A stretch of DNA of 64,000 nucleotides from Tretioscincus oriximinensis (GCA_022410635.1 JAJVDF010000263.1:1077586-1141585), one strand, 5' to 3'. Counted from the stretch's first letter, positions 35,561 to 47,300 are shown. Numbers and translations: made by a program. Notes: generated by a model from the letters alone, not told the origin.

Positions 35561-35867
35561 ATCAAACCTGGAGTTTACCAGATAAATTATTATTGCACTG
35601 TATTCTAATGGCAAAAAATAAACCAGTTGGAAAAAAGTGAAATCCCCTGAAATCCCAACACTGTTTCCTATTCAGATTAAACAGCAAAGGTGTGAAGCCA
35701 CCATAGGGTAACCCCATTTTAACCCCTTTTTTTCCTCTATTCAGGACTGGACCATCTATTGCTTTCTAAGGGAAACATATTCTGTGCTACCATACAGCAG
35801 TATGTAGAATACAGAATCCTGGGCTATTTCATGGGCTGGGATAATAATCTATTAAAAAGGGCCTAAT

Positions 35868-36040
35868 AGAAGGAAGGAAGGAAGATGGAAGGAATGGAGG
35901 GAGAGAGGGAGGGAGGGAGGAAAAAGGAAGGAAGGAGGAAGGGGAAATGGCATGGAAGTGGAGAAGGAAAGAAAGAAGGTTGAAGGAAGAAAGCACACAG
36001 GAAAGAAGGAAGGAAGGAAAAGAGGAAGGAAATGGATGCT
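35868..36040. repeat. Purine-rich (GGAA/GGAG/GAAA)n tract
   Basis: About 170 bases of AGGAAGG- and GGGAGG-type units with few pyrimidines. Open frames over it are low-complexity Ser/Phe/Pro-rich shadows. No SINE body is seen next to it. Confidence 0.85.
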
Positions 36041-36089
36041 GAGGCGAAATAAAAGCAGGCAAGTGGACGATGCTTCAGCTTGCCCTGCA

Positions 36090-36400
36090 CATGTGCCTGT
36101 GACCCACGTGCCTCCTCCCTAGTATGCTTTCCGTGTGCATGCAAGGCTGGGGCGAGGGACTCTCAGGACAGGCAGGCAGGCAATGGCAAATGGGTGAAAG
36201 AGGTGCCTGGCATCCATACTCTTCCTCGCCAGGTTCTTTTTGTGTGCACGCAAGGCTGGGTCAAGGGATTCCCAGGGCAGGAAGACAGCAGTGAATGGGC
36301 AAAAGAGATGCCTGGCACCAACGAGCCTCCTTGCCAGCCTCTTTCCATGCACATGCAAGACTGGGGTGAGGGTTTCCCGAGGCAGGCACTCCAGCCTCAG
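36090..36400. repeat. Minisatellite, period about 107 bp, about three units
   Basis: GTGTGCATGCAAGGCTGGGG near 36133, GTGTGCACGCAAGGCTGGGT near 36241 and ATGCACATGCAAGACTGGGG near 36347 mark three successive units spaced 106-108 bp. Each is followed by a GAGGGA/AAGGGA block, a CAGG(A/G)CAGG block and AGAGRTGCCTGGCA. Units are roughly 75-80% identical by eye. The segment is GC-rich compared with its surroundings. It is not coding: the frames are not maintained from unit to unit. Confidence 0.7.
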
Positions 36401-36803
36401 GAAAGAAAGGGAAAGGGCTGGGAGGCATTCAGAGATGCTCCATTCAAGCACTTACCTTGGTCATGGANCTGTTAAGATTCTTGGTCACTCTGAGTTTCAA
36501 AGCTGCAGCAATAGCTGAACATACAAAATGGCACCTCAGAGACTAAGAGAAACACTGACATCATGCATTACTCTACCAGGGGCAGCCCTGCTATTGGTTC
36601 TGGGATCAGTGACCCCTTTTGTCAGTAAAAATAGATGCCTGGAGCTTTTTTATTTGTTGGCAGCTCCTCTCTGAAGGCCTATGATTGGCCAATGGTTCTC
36701 CATTGTTTCCTATGAAGATTTCTACNGCAATTAACTTCTGTGGGTGTTCGCTGGACACTCCGAACCCAGGAAAGCACTGTCTCTCTCTAGAAGTAGTAAT
36801 AAG

Positions 36804-36935
36804 AAATTAATATTTTATTGTTTCTATTATTATAAAACCCTAAGTAGCTAAGGGAAGAGGGTGAATAAAATTAAGTAAATAAATAAATAGGTAAGTAAGT
36901 AAATTACAGCCCATGGGCAAAATACGGACCTGATT
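36804..36935 (+). repeat. Dispersed repeat R2, copy 1
   Basis: TTAATATTTTATTGTTTCTA, TATTATAAAACCCTAAGTAG and a (TAAA/TAAG)n centre are followed by AAATTACAGCCCATGGGCAA. The reverse complement of 42735-42905 has the same order of blocks with a longer (TAAG/CAAG)n centre. It may be the 3' end of an old LINE with an internal microsatellite. Family unknown. Confidence 0.6.
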
Positions 36936-37545
36936 TCACATACCATTCTGCCTCTCTCCTCTGTGCTAGAACTGATGGATTAGGGATAAAATAAGAAAAT
37001 TAGACTTTCTCATTCACTCTTCTGAATTGCTTTTGTGACATGTGGACACAATCTTAGACAATGCACATTTTCACCATCCCTAGGATGGATTTTTATGACA
37101 CTTACTTCATAGTATAAATGAAGGAATATTATTCCTTCAAAGTATTCTAAGTTTTATATATATGCATGCATACTCTTGTTAAGTATTATTATTCTTATCA
37201 CTTCCTTTATTAACATAGATCTTCCCTTTTCACTGGAGATATGTGTCTAGTCAGTGCATAAATGCTAATTTCTCTTAATTCTTTTCAGGATAATTTAATT
37301 TTTATGTGTTCCACTGCCCATCTGTTAGTTAATTTTACATTTTAACACTTACTAGAAATAGGGAGAAAAGACATTTGGCAGTACAGGCTGATTTTAATAA
37401 CTAAAAATTGCAAAGCTCTCAATATCAGAGTTTAAAAAAAGTTTATAAATCTCAATCGTTTTAACTCATTATTTTTAAAATGAATATTTATGAGTATTCT
37501 TGTCTATTTAATTTTGTTTTTGTTTTTAATTTTATTTTGTATATA

Positions 37546-37730
37546 CACTATATTGCCAAAGGTATTCGCTCACACTCCTCACAAGTGGCAATTTCTACAT
37601 AGCTCCAGTGTACTAACACTATATGCACCCCATCTGGATGCAGCCCAAGTATATCCATAAAACCAAAGACTCCATTCCATAATCTAAAGCTTTCACCATG
37701 CAGGGATAAAAACCCTAAGAGTCACTAAGA
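37546..37730 (+). mobile_element. Tc1/mariner-like 5' end
   Basis: TA (37544-37545) is followed by CACTATATTGCCAAAGGTAT, then TCGCTCACAC, the conserved TIR of Tc1-like elements. About 180 bp of internal sequence follow, including TCCATAAAACCAAAGACTCC. No second TIR is found before the foldback element at 37761, so the right boundary is approximate and the element is truncated. Confidence 0.6.
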
Positions 37731-37968
37731 ATTGATTTTTTCAGTTAATGTACAGTGCTTCAGGGTGCGTGCACACAGCCATTTTCTTACGCAATGGGCA
37801 CGAGATAAGGGAGGTTCTGGCACACGTGTTAAGACTTTGTCAGCAGTTGTCCCACAATAAACGCTGTTTATCTCAGAATAAACTATTGCTGGGATATCCA
37901 GGCATCATTCCTGAGAACCTCTGTCTTCTCGTGACCGACCTCCATCCTCTCGCTGCCATCCCCCTGAA

Positions 37969-38273
37969 CACAGATAGCTCAGTCGCTTAGGAATTCGTCT
38001 CTCATCTGGGAGATCGGGTTTTGAAGCCCTGTGTCNGATGTGGGGAGGGGTGAGCACCTTCCACTAGCCTGTAGCTCTAGCCAACCCAGCTATTCGAAAG
38101 CAAGAATTTCAAGAAATTGCAACTGACTGCAAGTATATACATGGGAACCACCAGAGTCTGGTGGGGAAGATAGAATGTAAGCCTTCGGGCAAAATACCCT
38201 TGTAAGCCGCTTTGAGTCCCTTTGAAAGGTGAGAAAAAGTGGGGTATAAGAACCAAGTTCTTCTTCTTCTTCT
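37969..38273 (+). mobile_element. tRNA-derived SINE (TTC-tailed family, copy 5), nested in foldback element
   Basis: CACAGATAGCTCAGTCGCTT is the A-box head. The B box is decayed (GGGTTTTGAAGCCC). The full body ends GGGGTATAAGAACCAAG plus TTC repeats. Its flanks are both family F sequence, so this SINE inserted after the foldback element was in place. Confidence 0.9.
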
Positions 38274-38856
38274 AGCATGTGCACAAAAGACATGAGAGAT
38301 TAAAGCAAAGACACACCAGTATCTGTCAAAATGACTGCACTGCACTGACAGGCTGTATCGACAGGGAGCCAATCTGTTCCTTAAAATAGGAGCCTGCCAA
38401 CCACATGCTAGNNTAGACTATGGCAGGCCCAGTGGGTTGGCAGGATCCTCTAAGTGACAGATTGGCTCCCTGTGGATGCAGCCTGTCAGCGCAGCACAGT
38501 CCTTTTTGACAGCTATTGCTGCATTAGGAAATTCTTCCGAAGAGGTAGAGGCAGCCGCGTACTGCTGGCCCCATCCACTTGNAGCTTAGTTCTGGGTAAG
38601 CTCCGTCCCAAAATGTTACCCAGAACTAAGCTTCGCGGCTGCCTTTCCNTCTTCGGCAGCATTTCCTCTAGCCAAAACTCCGCCTGCTTGCGGGCCTGCT
38701 CCTGACAGATTGGCTTCAAGGAGGAGGCAAAGTAATGGCTGCCGATCCTCCACTGATGGCAGCAGCAACCCCCAAAAGCAGGCAGGGGGGCGTTTGTGAA
38801 CAAGATTGCTTTATTCCGTTTCGTGTGCACAAACACTTTTGCTAATATTCCGGAAT

Positions 38857-39085
38857 ATATAAATGGATACTAGGATGGATGTCTGGATGTTGCCTCCGGG
38901 ATGGAGNAACAGGCAGGACTCCTGAGATACCATTTGAGGGGAGTCATGAAGAGGAGCCTATTTTGCTTTCCTCTGTTCGGACTGCCCAGGTGCATCTGGT
39001 GGGCCTCTGTGTGAGACAGAATGCTGGACTAGATGGGCTGTGGCCTGATCCAGTATGGCTCTTCTTATGTTCTTATGTTCTTATG
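38857..39085 (+). mobile_element. CR1/L3-like LINE 3' end, nested in foldback element
   Basis: It reads ATAAATGGATACTAGGATGG to GATCCAGTATGGCTCTTCTT and three TTATGTTC units. GAATAT precedes it (about 38850-38856) and GAATAT overlaps its end, suggesting a short target duplication. The split foldback sequence resumes at AATATAG. Confidence 0.9.
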
Positions 39086-39605
39086 AATATAGTTTTGTGG
39101 TGTTCACAGACACGTGATTGCTGTATTCTGGAATATAGCTTTATTCTGGTTTTTAGCTCGTCATGTGCACGCCGCATCAGTTCTCTCATCCATTTTCCCC
39201 TTCGCATGCAGACATACAGATAGACTCAATTCTGTATTTTCTTCCGAGTTTAATATTATGAAACTGGGGGAAGATTCTCCCACACAGATTTATTTATAGC
39301 TGCTCCCACTGTTTGTCAAACTTTCATTCTGGAAGTAAGACATGTCAGACTTCCCAAAACAACACTATTCATGTGTGTGTCTAGTAATGGGACAAGAAGT
39401 AACATAAGCTCCATTTATAGCTCAAAGAGAGAAAGAAAAANCCTTGGTCTTTGTTGCATTTAAAGCAAATTTAGATGTTGGAGGCTGCAGAGTGTGTATA
39501 TATGACTCAGAATTTTTGGCAATACGTTTGACAACAGCGCTGGTTGAAGCCCTAACAAATGTCAGTTTCTAGACTAAAACACTGGTTTAGAGAGCTGATG
39601 CATGA

Positions 39606-39824
<219 letters not shown>

Positions 39825-40442
39825 TGAATACTGGATATAAAACTAGGCATCATCTGAACGCAATGTCTAGCTTTGCTCATTGTTAAAAAAAAAAAAAACA
39901 AATCCAAAAGCAAATTTGAGTAGCTTGGTTGTTTCATTTTGGAACAAGGGTTTGGAAAGGTAAAGGTGTGATTCAGGTCAAAGATAAGGGCTGTTTCTAC
40001 ACTTATCTTGGATGCAGAATACATTACAACGGATTAGACAAATAGAAAAGTCGGCTCTGTCTGCATTTGAGATTATATACGCTATGTATAATCTAGATAA
40101 AGAGACTCTGGTCTGGACTACTGGTAGGCCTGATTTGACAATTCACTGATGCACTAGCAGATCTAGTCCATATCTGGAGGTTATTTCAGATTACAAGGGT
40201 ACCAACTTCAGCAGCACTACAAAGTGCATCCCCAAAATGAGGGATTTTGAAGCTAGGAACATTTGATTTCAGTCAGAATTCTCAAATGTAGGCTGTGAAG
40301 CTCATTATGCAGATAATGCTGTTCCAAACCAAACCTTACCATGATCTTAATCTGAAGGCCATGAATTATCTCAACTCTTTGGTCCAGATCATAGCAACTG
40401 GACTTTGTATCTTTTTATGATAACATGCTATCTCTATGAGTA

Positions 40443-40773
40443 GGCACGGCTAGCTCAGTTGCTAAGAAATCCGTCTCTCGTCTGGGAGATGGGGTTTCGA
40501 AGCCCTGTGTGGGATGTGGGGAGGGGTGAGCACCTTCCACTAGCCTGTAGCTCTAGCCAACCCAGCTATTCGAAAGCATGAATTGCAAGAAATTGCAACG
40601 ACTGCAAGTAGATACAGGGGAACCACCATAGCCTGGTGGGGAAGATAGAATGGAAGCCTTCGGGCGAAATATATCCTTGTAAGCCGCTTTGAGTCCCTTT
40701 GAAAGGTGAAAAAGCAGGGTATAAGAACCCAGTTCTTCTTCTTCTTCTTCTTCTTTTTCTCCTCCTCCTCCTC
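40443..40773 (+). mobile_element. tRNA-derived SINE (TTC-tailed family, copy 6)
   Basis: GGCACGGCTAGCTCAGTTGC (A box) and GGGGTTTCGAAGCCC (B box with one inserted T) are followed by the family body (CTAGCCAACCCAGCTATTCG) and 3' end CCGCTTTGAGTCCCTTTGAA, then GTATAAGAACC and a TTC/CTC tail. Among the least diverged copies with 29700-30009. Confidence 0.9.
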
Positions 40774-41184
40774 ACTAGGGAAAAACCAGGAATGAGAGTT
40801 GTTTGCTTTGCGTTATGCACACACTTTTCCTATTTAATCCAAATGAGAAACACTTTTGTCATGAGTTGTTTACACAGCCACATGGCTTCTGAGCAGAGTT
40901 CATTTAAAAAAAATGCCACATGTGCTGTTTTGCTCGCTATCAAATTGGAGGCCAGTCCATTGTGCTCCATAGCAGCAAGAGAGATCTCCATGGATCTCCC
41001 CTTTCTTCTACTGCCTTTTGCCTGCAGTTTAAATTTCTCTGCCACTGCACCAGTGCAGGAAATGTAAACTGCTGATAGAAGGCACCAGAAGCAAGAAGGA
41101 GATTTGCAAAGATCTCACTTGCTGCTGTGGAGCCAGCTCTTAGCTAAAAGCAGATCCAAGGATTGCAGTCCTAAGTTTTATACA

Positions 41185-41370
41185 AGTGAGAACATGTGCA
41201 AAACCAGGTTTTTTTTATATATATATATAAAAAAAAACCCTGGGTTATCTGTGCTTGCTAGTGAAGCCCTTGACACAGTTTCACACTTTCTTTGCCCTGT
41301 CAGGCCACCAAAACCAGGCAAAAACAGGGCAGAGAATGAGGGAAAACTGCAAAGCAGATCTAAACCCAGT
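41185..41370 (+). repeat. Unclassified dispersed repeat R4, copy 2
   Basis: Plus-strand partner of 32915-33100. It contains a tight AT hairpin, ACCAGGTTTTTTTTATAT against ATATAAAAAAAAACCCTGG (41203-41246), then GTGCTTGCTAGTGAAGC and CCCTGTCAGGCCACCAAAAC. The hairpin suggests a MITE, but termini are unclear. Confidence 0.55.
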
Positions 41371-42734
41371 TCGTGTTTTCCAATTCATTTTTTTTCTTCC
41401 AGTCGGAATGCAGCCTATATTTAAGTGTAAATCTCAGAGAAATAAATTGGATTTCTTCATACATTACCAGCAGCATTCTGTTCACTCAATTTGTGAACAA
41501 CAATAGCATAATAGTTTGTATGTGATTATCAAGTGTATCTTTGATAAGAACATCTCAATGGGTTTTGAGAATAATCTGTGCATTTTATACTTTACTCTCA
41601 TTCATGGTAAGGAAGAAAGAATTAGAATCNTATTCTCATGTCAGTATTTTATTAATTTGATAATATACTGGACTATANCTGAAGTATATTAGCCTATTTT
41701 ATGTAGGTTAACATAAGTATGGGGACACATTTGGGTTATAGATATTTATCATGTTAAGTCCCAAATGGAAATTGCATTTATATATGGAAATTTGAAGTGG
41801 AGCTGCTTGAAAAACCAGGTTTTAAGAAGTCACTGCCATTATGTGAGATCTGGGGGAAGGCAAATTATTCCTTGAAGATGGTGTTAGTGGGGCAGCCATG
41901 CTTAGGGCTTTTTTGCACTTATTTTCAGAGAATGGTCTGGGGTAATAAAGAAGAATTTCATATTTTTTGAACTTCCTGCTCCTAATTCACGAATTGTGAA
42001 GACTGTATTCCCTAATCTTTCTTTGCTCCACATGCCTGGATCTCCACCCCCACTCCACCCCCAGTGATTGGGTAAAATTTGTCATATGACATAAAGAACC
42101 CAGAAGACCTAGAATGCAGCATTTACACTTTCTGCAAGAATGTTCCTATAGCAAAGAAACCATTTTGAAGTACTGGTAACTGGGAGAAAGTGAAGTAATT
42201 AGCAGTGCAAATGTTCTGTTTCTGTTAGTTGCTTGAAATATTCCCCTGTCAAAGTGCAAAAAGACTCTAAGGCCGAGAAATGTTTGACTGCTAGATCTCA
42301 AAATCTTTTTTGTAGAGTGCTTGGCTATCCAAGTGCCAGAATAGAGAGAAATCCAAATTGCTCTCTCTCTGTATTTTGCCATATTTTGAACTACTAAATG
42401 GCAACATTGACTGATGGGTTGTAATAGGAACATTATCAGTTTTAGTACTTTTTTCATAATCTGTAGCCCATATTAGGACCTTCAGTACAGGTTGTGATAT
42501 AAATGCCAATAAATAACAAAATAACAACAGTTTTCAAACTAGTATGTATATCTTGATTTTATTTAATATTGTTTGTCATAGTATCTTTCTGCACAGTCTT
42601 ACTAATTTTCTTTTGAGGGGAGGGCAGAGGGATGTGTGGTTCTTTTCCTATTCTTTTCCCATTTCAAAGCAAAGGATGATCAGAAATCTATTCCTACATG
42701 TATTGCAATTGTATTATATGATGGCATGCCCACT

Positions 42735-42776
42735 TTCAGGGCCAGATTTGGGCTGTAATTTGCCCATGGGCTGTAA

Positions 42777-42815
<39 letters not shown>

Positions 42816-42905
42816 GCTTGCTTGCTTGCTTGCTTACTTTACCACCACCCCTTCTCTCAGCTACTTTGGATTTTATAATAATAAAAACAATACAAAATAT
42901 TAAGT
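42735..42905 (-). repeat. Dispersed repeat R2, copy 2, with (TTAC)n(TTGC)n centre
   Basis: Reverse-orientation partner of 36804-36935. GCCCATGGGCTGTAATTTAC leads into about eleven TTAC/CTTA units and five TTGC units (42778-42838), then CTCAGCTACTTTGGATTTTA and TAATAATAAAAACAATACAA. The microsatellite sits inside the repeat at the same place as the short (TAAG)n in copy 1. Confidence 0.65.
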
Positions 42906-44230
42906 GGGCCCTGCCCTCTTTTGTCTTGCCCAGTGTAGTGTTCAGTAATTATGTTGAACCAACAAGAAAGGTAATTTGGGTTTTGAGTGTAGTGTCATTA
43001 TACAGTTGAAATTAAAAGAGGCTGTGCAGGTACCATATCATTATATGTAAGGTACCACTTAATCTTTTATTTCCCTCTCCCTGCTGGATTTACAACATCA
43101 AATTTAGGGTTCTTCTGCTAACTTCATTTACTGCTTAATCTGTTTACTCTTATAGTCCTCACTGCCCAAGTAGGCCTTACCATTTTTCTTATTAACTTAT
43201 TAACTACGATTCAGTAGTTCTTCAATCAAAGCAATATTCACATTGGTTTGATAGTCTGCTTCCTTGTAAGATAAAATGCCAATAAAATAATGTTATGTAA
43301 AGCGAAACATAGAATAGAAAGTTATTAATGATGGTGATGGTGATAGCGGAAAGATGTTCAGGTAAGAGTCCTCAGTTTTGGAGTATAAATAAAAGCTTTA
43401 AATAACTTGAAATAAAATAAAGATTCCTCCTGTCAAAGTGACAAGAGGGAGCCATTGTGTTGTATTTTTCCAGTGTTCTACTGATGATGGATTTTATTTC
43501 CCATCCGGTGAGGTTGTCTCTTTTCACTTTGCTTGTCTTTGGGATTTAGTATAGTACTTTGAAATAAAAATTTCCCAACAGTTGTAGACTTGTCTTACTT
43601 CTCCCATAGAAAAAGAGAACAACGGAAATCAGGAAAAGGAAGTCAATGAGTAACAGCTGGGAATCCAACTTCAGGGGCAAGTCTGGATATCTGTCTGCTC
43701 CAATTACAACAGTTACAGTTAGCTGATGCCCCTACTGTGTTCAGAATTATAAAAACCTCTNCAATTGGAAAGTTCTACGAAAGCCTAGATCTCTACCCTC
43801 TTGAAGGTTTTTTTTTTAATGTTAAGTTCANGTAAAAGATTATTTGCAGGAATCACAACAATTGGAAAATATATCTTTCATTTTCTGAGTCTCCTTTGTA
43901 GCTAACACATCTTTTTTTAACTTCTCTGGTTAGCTCTGGTATTAAGCACTGAGTACAGAGGCTCACAAACTTTTGTCTGGTTCAGTTCAACATAAACTGG
44001 TCACTTTGTTTAGTTTGAAATCCAACTTTTTTCTTTGAACAGTTATTCAGTTCCATTCAAACTTACATAAAACAAGGTTTATTCATAAGATTCATTTGAA
44101 CATCCTTTTGTTGAGTTTGAATTTGAACTCTGTTTTCAAACAGACATGGTATTAAGTTTGAAGTCAATCCTTTGAAGCCAGACCAATTTAGTACTTAGCC
44201 ACTTTGAGAGTTTCTGTTGCTTAGAATAGT

Positions 44231-44474
44231 ACAGAAGAAGAAGAGGAGGAGGAGGAGGAGGAGGAAGCTTACAGGGTTAAATTTTGCCCAAAGACTTACA
44301 TCTTGTTCTATCTTCCCCATCAAGTTAATGATGGTACTCATTTATCTAATTGCTATGCAAATTACAAATTTGCATCTCTTTCGAATAGCTGAGTTGGCTA
44401 AAGTTGCAGGCTAGTGGAAGGCGCTCATCCCTTTCCATGTCTGTCTTCTTAGCAACTGAGCCATTTGTGCCTAC
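44231..44474 (-). mobile_element. tRNA-derived SINE (TTC-tailed family, copy 7, minus, old)
   Basis: The minus strand reads GGCACAAATGGCTCAGTTGC, TAGCCAACTCAGCTATTCGA, ATTAGATAAATGAGTACC and a CTTCCTCC-type tail. More diverged than other copies and lacking a recognisable B box. The A-box head shares GGCACAAATGG with copy 1, suggesting a subfamily. Confidence 0.8.
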
Positions 44475-45224
44475 TGGGGATGAAAGGTCCCTTATACATC
44501 TATGTTCCATTCATCCAACAGTCTCTGCAAATGACTTTGCTTACCCTCTCTGAAGGAAATGAAATGTTATTTATGAGAACAAGAACTGCAATGAGAGTCG
44601 TCTCGTCTTTTCCCATTAAATCCTGTCTCTAAACACAAGGCTAATGGAGATCTCTGAAATGAACAGAAAAATATCTTTACTGCAGACATAAAAGACTAAA
44701 CAACCCCCCCAGCACAAGATATACTTACTGGCACAAACGAGAATGGAAAGGGATAATCCTTGTCATTTTTGTAAGCCTGTATCCACACTTATTCTGGTGA
44801 TTTTTATGCTTGAAATCTCACTTTCCTTCATATAACATGATCATTTATACTTTTTTTTCCTTCTGCTGTCTTTCCTTTTTTGGAATGACTATTTTCTGGA
44901 ATGAACATTCTCTCTAAAATTATTGCATGACTTCCTGTGCAGCTGTCCAGACAGTCCAGATAGGACTGTCATAGTACCTTGGTATCACCACAGAGAAAGG
45001 AACATTTCCAGAATTTTTTACAGATCTATGAGGAGGAAATTGTACACCAGACAATTAGAATGCTGCAGCTTTGCTATATATAGCGGCATGTGTGGCAAAT
45101 AAACCATTATGACACTACAATGGCTGCACAAAAAGTCATCTGGATGCAACCCAAAGGTATAATATAATTGTTTTGCAGCAAGAAATGCATAAGAGTCATT
45201 CATGTTTTTGTAGAAAGTTTTTCC

Positions 45225-46033
45225 CCTTCAGCCCAGCCCTGTAAACAAAGCTATACCTGTTTGCTTCCACATATTAGTAGTATATACTTGGCCACAAATA
45301 TAGGTGCCACAAACCCAGATGTCAACTCTGCTCACACATCCACCCTGGCAATGTCATCACGGGACCTGACAACACCACCCACAATCTTAGAGGCACATTT
45401 ACATGCTCGTCTTCTAATGTGGTGTATTCCATTTTCTGCCAACAATGCCCCTTAACACTCTACGTTGGGCAAACATGACAATCCCTATGCCAGAAAATAA
45501 ATGGACATAAATCAGATATTTGAAATGGCAACAAACAGAAACCAGTTGCTGAACACTTCAACCCTCCAGGACATTCTATCTCCGACCTCAGGACTGCAGT
45601 CCTTGAGAAACTACAAAGGAAGATTTGAAAGAGAAGCAGAACTTGAATACACTCATAAGTTTTTAGGCCATCAACAAAGGATTTAACAAAGATAATGGTT
45701 TCCTGGCCAATTATACATTTTTATGACACCTGTTAAGTACTTGATTGATTAACTATCACACATTGCCTCTTGTTGCCCCAGGGACTTTTTCACATGAGAG
45801 GATTAGTTTCTGCTATTTTCCTGTTTTTCTAAACCTGGAGTTCATACCCCATCACGTTTGCATATGCTTTGTCATTCCCCATACACAGTTTTCTATAAAT
45901 ATCTGACCCTGATATTAGTCCCTCAGCATCTGAAGAAGTAGACGTGTCTACGAAATCTTATACCACCCACTTTTCTCCTGTTAGTCTCATAGTGCTACTG
46001 GACTAACATGGCTATTTCTCTGAAATTGACACA
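45225..46033 (+). mobile_element. Penelope-like retroelement 3' part with GIY-YIG endonuclease remnant
   Basis: From 45404 the plus strand encodes CSSSNVVYSIFCQQC, then TLYVGQT, a stop, and in a shifted frame SLCQKINGHKSDI, then KPVAEHFNPPGHSISDL and AVLEKLQRK. This is the C-terminal GIY-YIG endonuclease of Penelope-like elements: a CxxC-type cysteine pair, the YVGQT strand corresponding to YIG, the conserved basic helix and the HF..GH motif. Stops and frameshifts make it a dead copy, and the reverse-transcriptase domain is missing. The tail (45935-46033) carries CTGAAGA, a GTAGAC/GTCTAC hairpin, GAAA, and then CCACCCACTTTTCT, shared with 5481-5690. The left limit is approximate. Confidence 0.75.
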
Positions 46034-47142
46034 AATATAGATGTTAGTAATAGTTTCTGTCAAAGTAAATCGGATATTTCAGACCTCTTATATTAGACTT
46101 AAAGCATGACATTAGCATGTAAATGCAGAAAATGTCTCCGTAACCATTTTAATGCATTGATTAACACATCTTTTTAGAAAGGTTAAAAGTATATCTTTTA
46201 CCAATTATAAAAACTGGCATGTTGTTAGTAATTGCTTGTTTGTTTGTGTCAGGCTAGAGGCAACCTTAGGTCTATAAAGTAAGGTTATACATTTCAAAAT
46301 GACTGAAAAAGTGGCACTTTCATGTTTCACTGTTTTGTTTCCCANTAATGCTTGAAGGCAGAATTGGGATCTTTAGTCAGTGAAGTAAATTTGCATGGTT
46401 TGTTTTTTTCCTCCTCCTTGTGCTTTCGCAGAATTGTTTTCGACACAGTTAAAGCATGCCATGCTTATGCTCAGAGACTCGGGCATAAGAGAGCTAAAAT
46501 GTAAATTTTGTTTGCAGGGGTTTTTATTGTTGTTATTTTGTCCGAAGGATTCATTTTGCTATCATCAAATCNTGTTTGGCTCATTGAAACTAAGAGGTTT
46601 TCCACACCTAACTATGTCATTGCCCAGTGTATGGCATGCTATCCTTCATGGCTTCTTACTTCCACTGTTGATATGGAACAGAGATATCATGCCCCATGGT
46701 AGTAATTCTGTCTTATTGGCTAGAGCAGCCCAAGATGATTGCCTAATCTGACACACTTTTACAAGGGTCTCTCAGTGGTCCAGAAGTTGCTTGATCATTC
46801 TGGGAAAGTTGCAGTTAGTAGAAAATGAATCCCCCGNGAGTTCCTATCAACATTTGTGAAGACTGATTCCAAATATTGTGCCAATGATTTGATAATGTGG
46901 TGGACTTGATCAGAAATATGCGTGCATTATTCTGCCAAGTCTAGGACCCAGGGATTCAACTGAATAAAGTCCTGTCTATGTTTGGTATATCCCATTATTG
47001 TAAAATTCCATTGTCAACACATTTCTTTAATTTGTTGCTTTTATTAAATTAGAAGACAGCAAAGATTTAGTAACACAGCTTTTAGTTTAAAACGTAGACA
47101 GGAGCAACCTACAGGGTGATAGATGAAGGTAAATTGGCAACT

Positions 47143-47225
47143 GAATTTATTTATTTATTTATTATTTATTCTTAAACCGGATTCTATANCCAAAGGTCTC
47201 AGGGCAGNCAACAATAAAAACAACA
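47143..47225. repeat. Unclassified repeat with CTCAGGGCAG core
   Basis: (TTTA)n, then TTCTTAAACCGGATTCTA and AAAGGTCTCAGGGCAGN, then CAACAATAAAAACAACAATA. It resembles 33155-33290 in block order. Probably a LINE or SINE 3' end; not identified. Confidence 0.4.
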
Positions 47226-47300
47226 ATATAATGCTGTTCAGGTATTTGAAAGTATGGATTCCATTAGTTACCAAGTTCCATGATTTAAAAGTTGTCAAGA

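Larger units (their letters stand above)
37761..39177 (-). mobile_element. Foldback-type element family F, full copy (F2), with two nested insertions
   Basis: In opposite orientation this matches 60543-61381 along its whole length, including both internal palindromes (about 38335-38505 and 38515-38690 here). The right terminal part reads GCTTTATTCTGG, then TAGCTCGTCATGTGCACG; the left starts CAGGGTGCGTGCACACAGCC. A TTC-tailed SINE (37969-38273) and a CR1-like 3' end (38857-39085) are inserted in it. Removing them leaves about 880 bp, close to the 839 bp of F3. No open frame of meaning. The family resembles a hAT-like or foldback non-autonomous transposon; TIRs are short and imperfect (GG(C/G)TGCGT(T/G)CACAC type). 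Confidence 0.75.

Noticed and set aside
35829..36144. Ser/Phe/Pro-rich open frames
   Set aside because: Shadows of the GGAA/GGAG tract.
42544..42903. Open frame with repeated Leu-Thr-Tyr residues
   Set aside because: Translation of the (TTAC)n microsatellite inside repeat R2.
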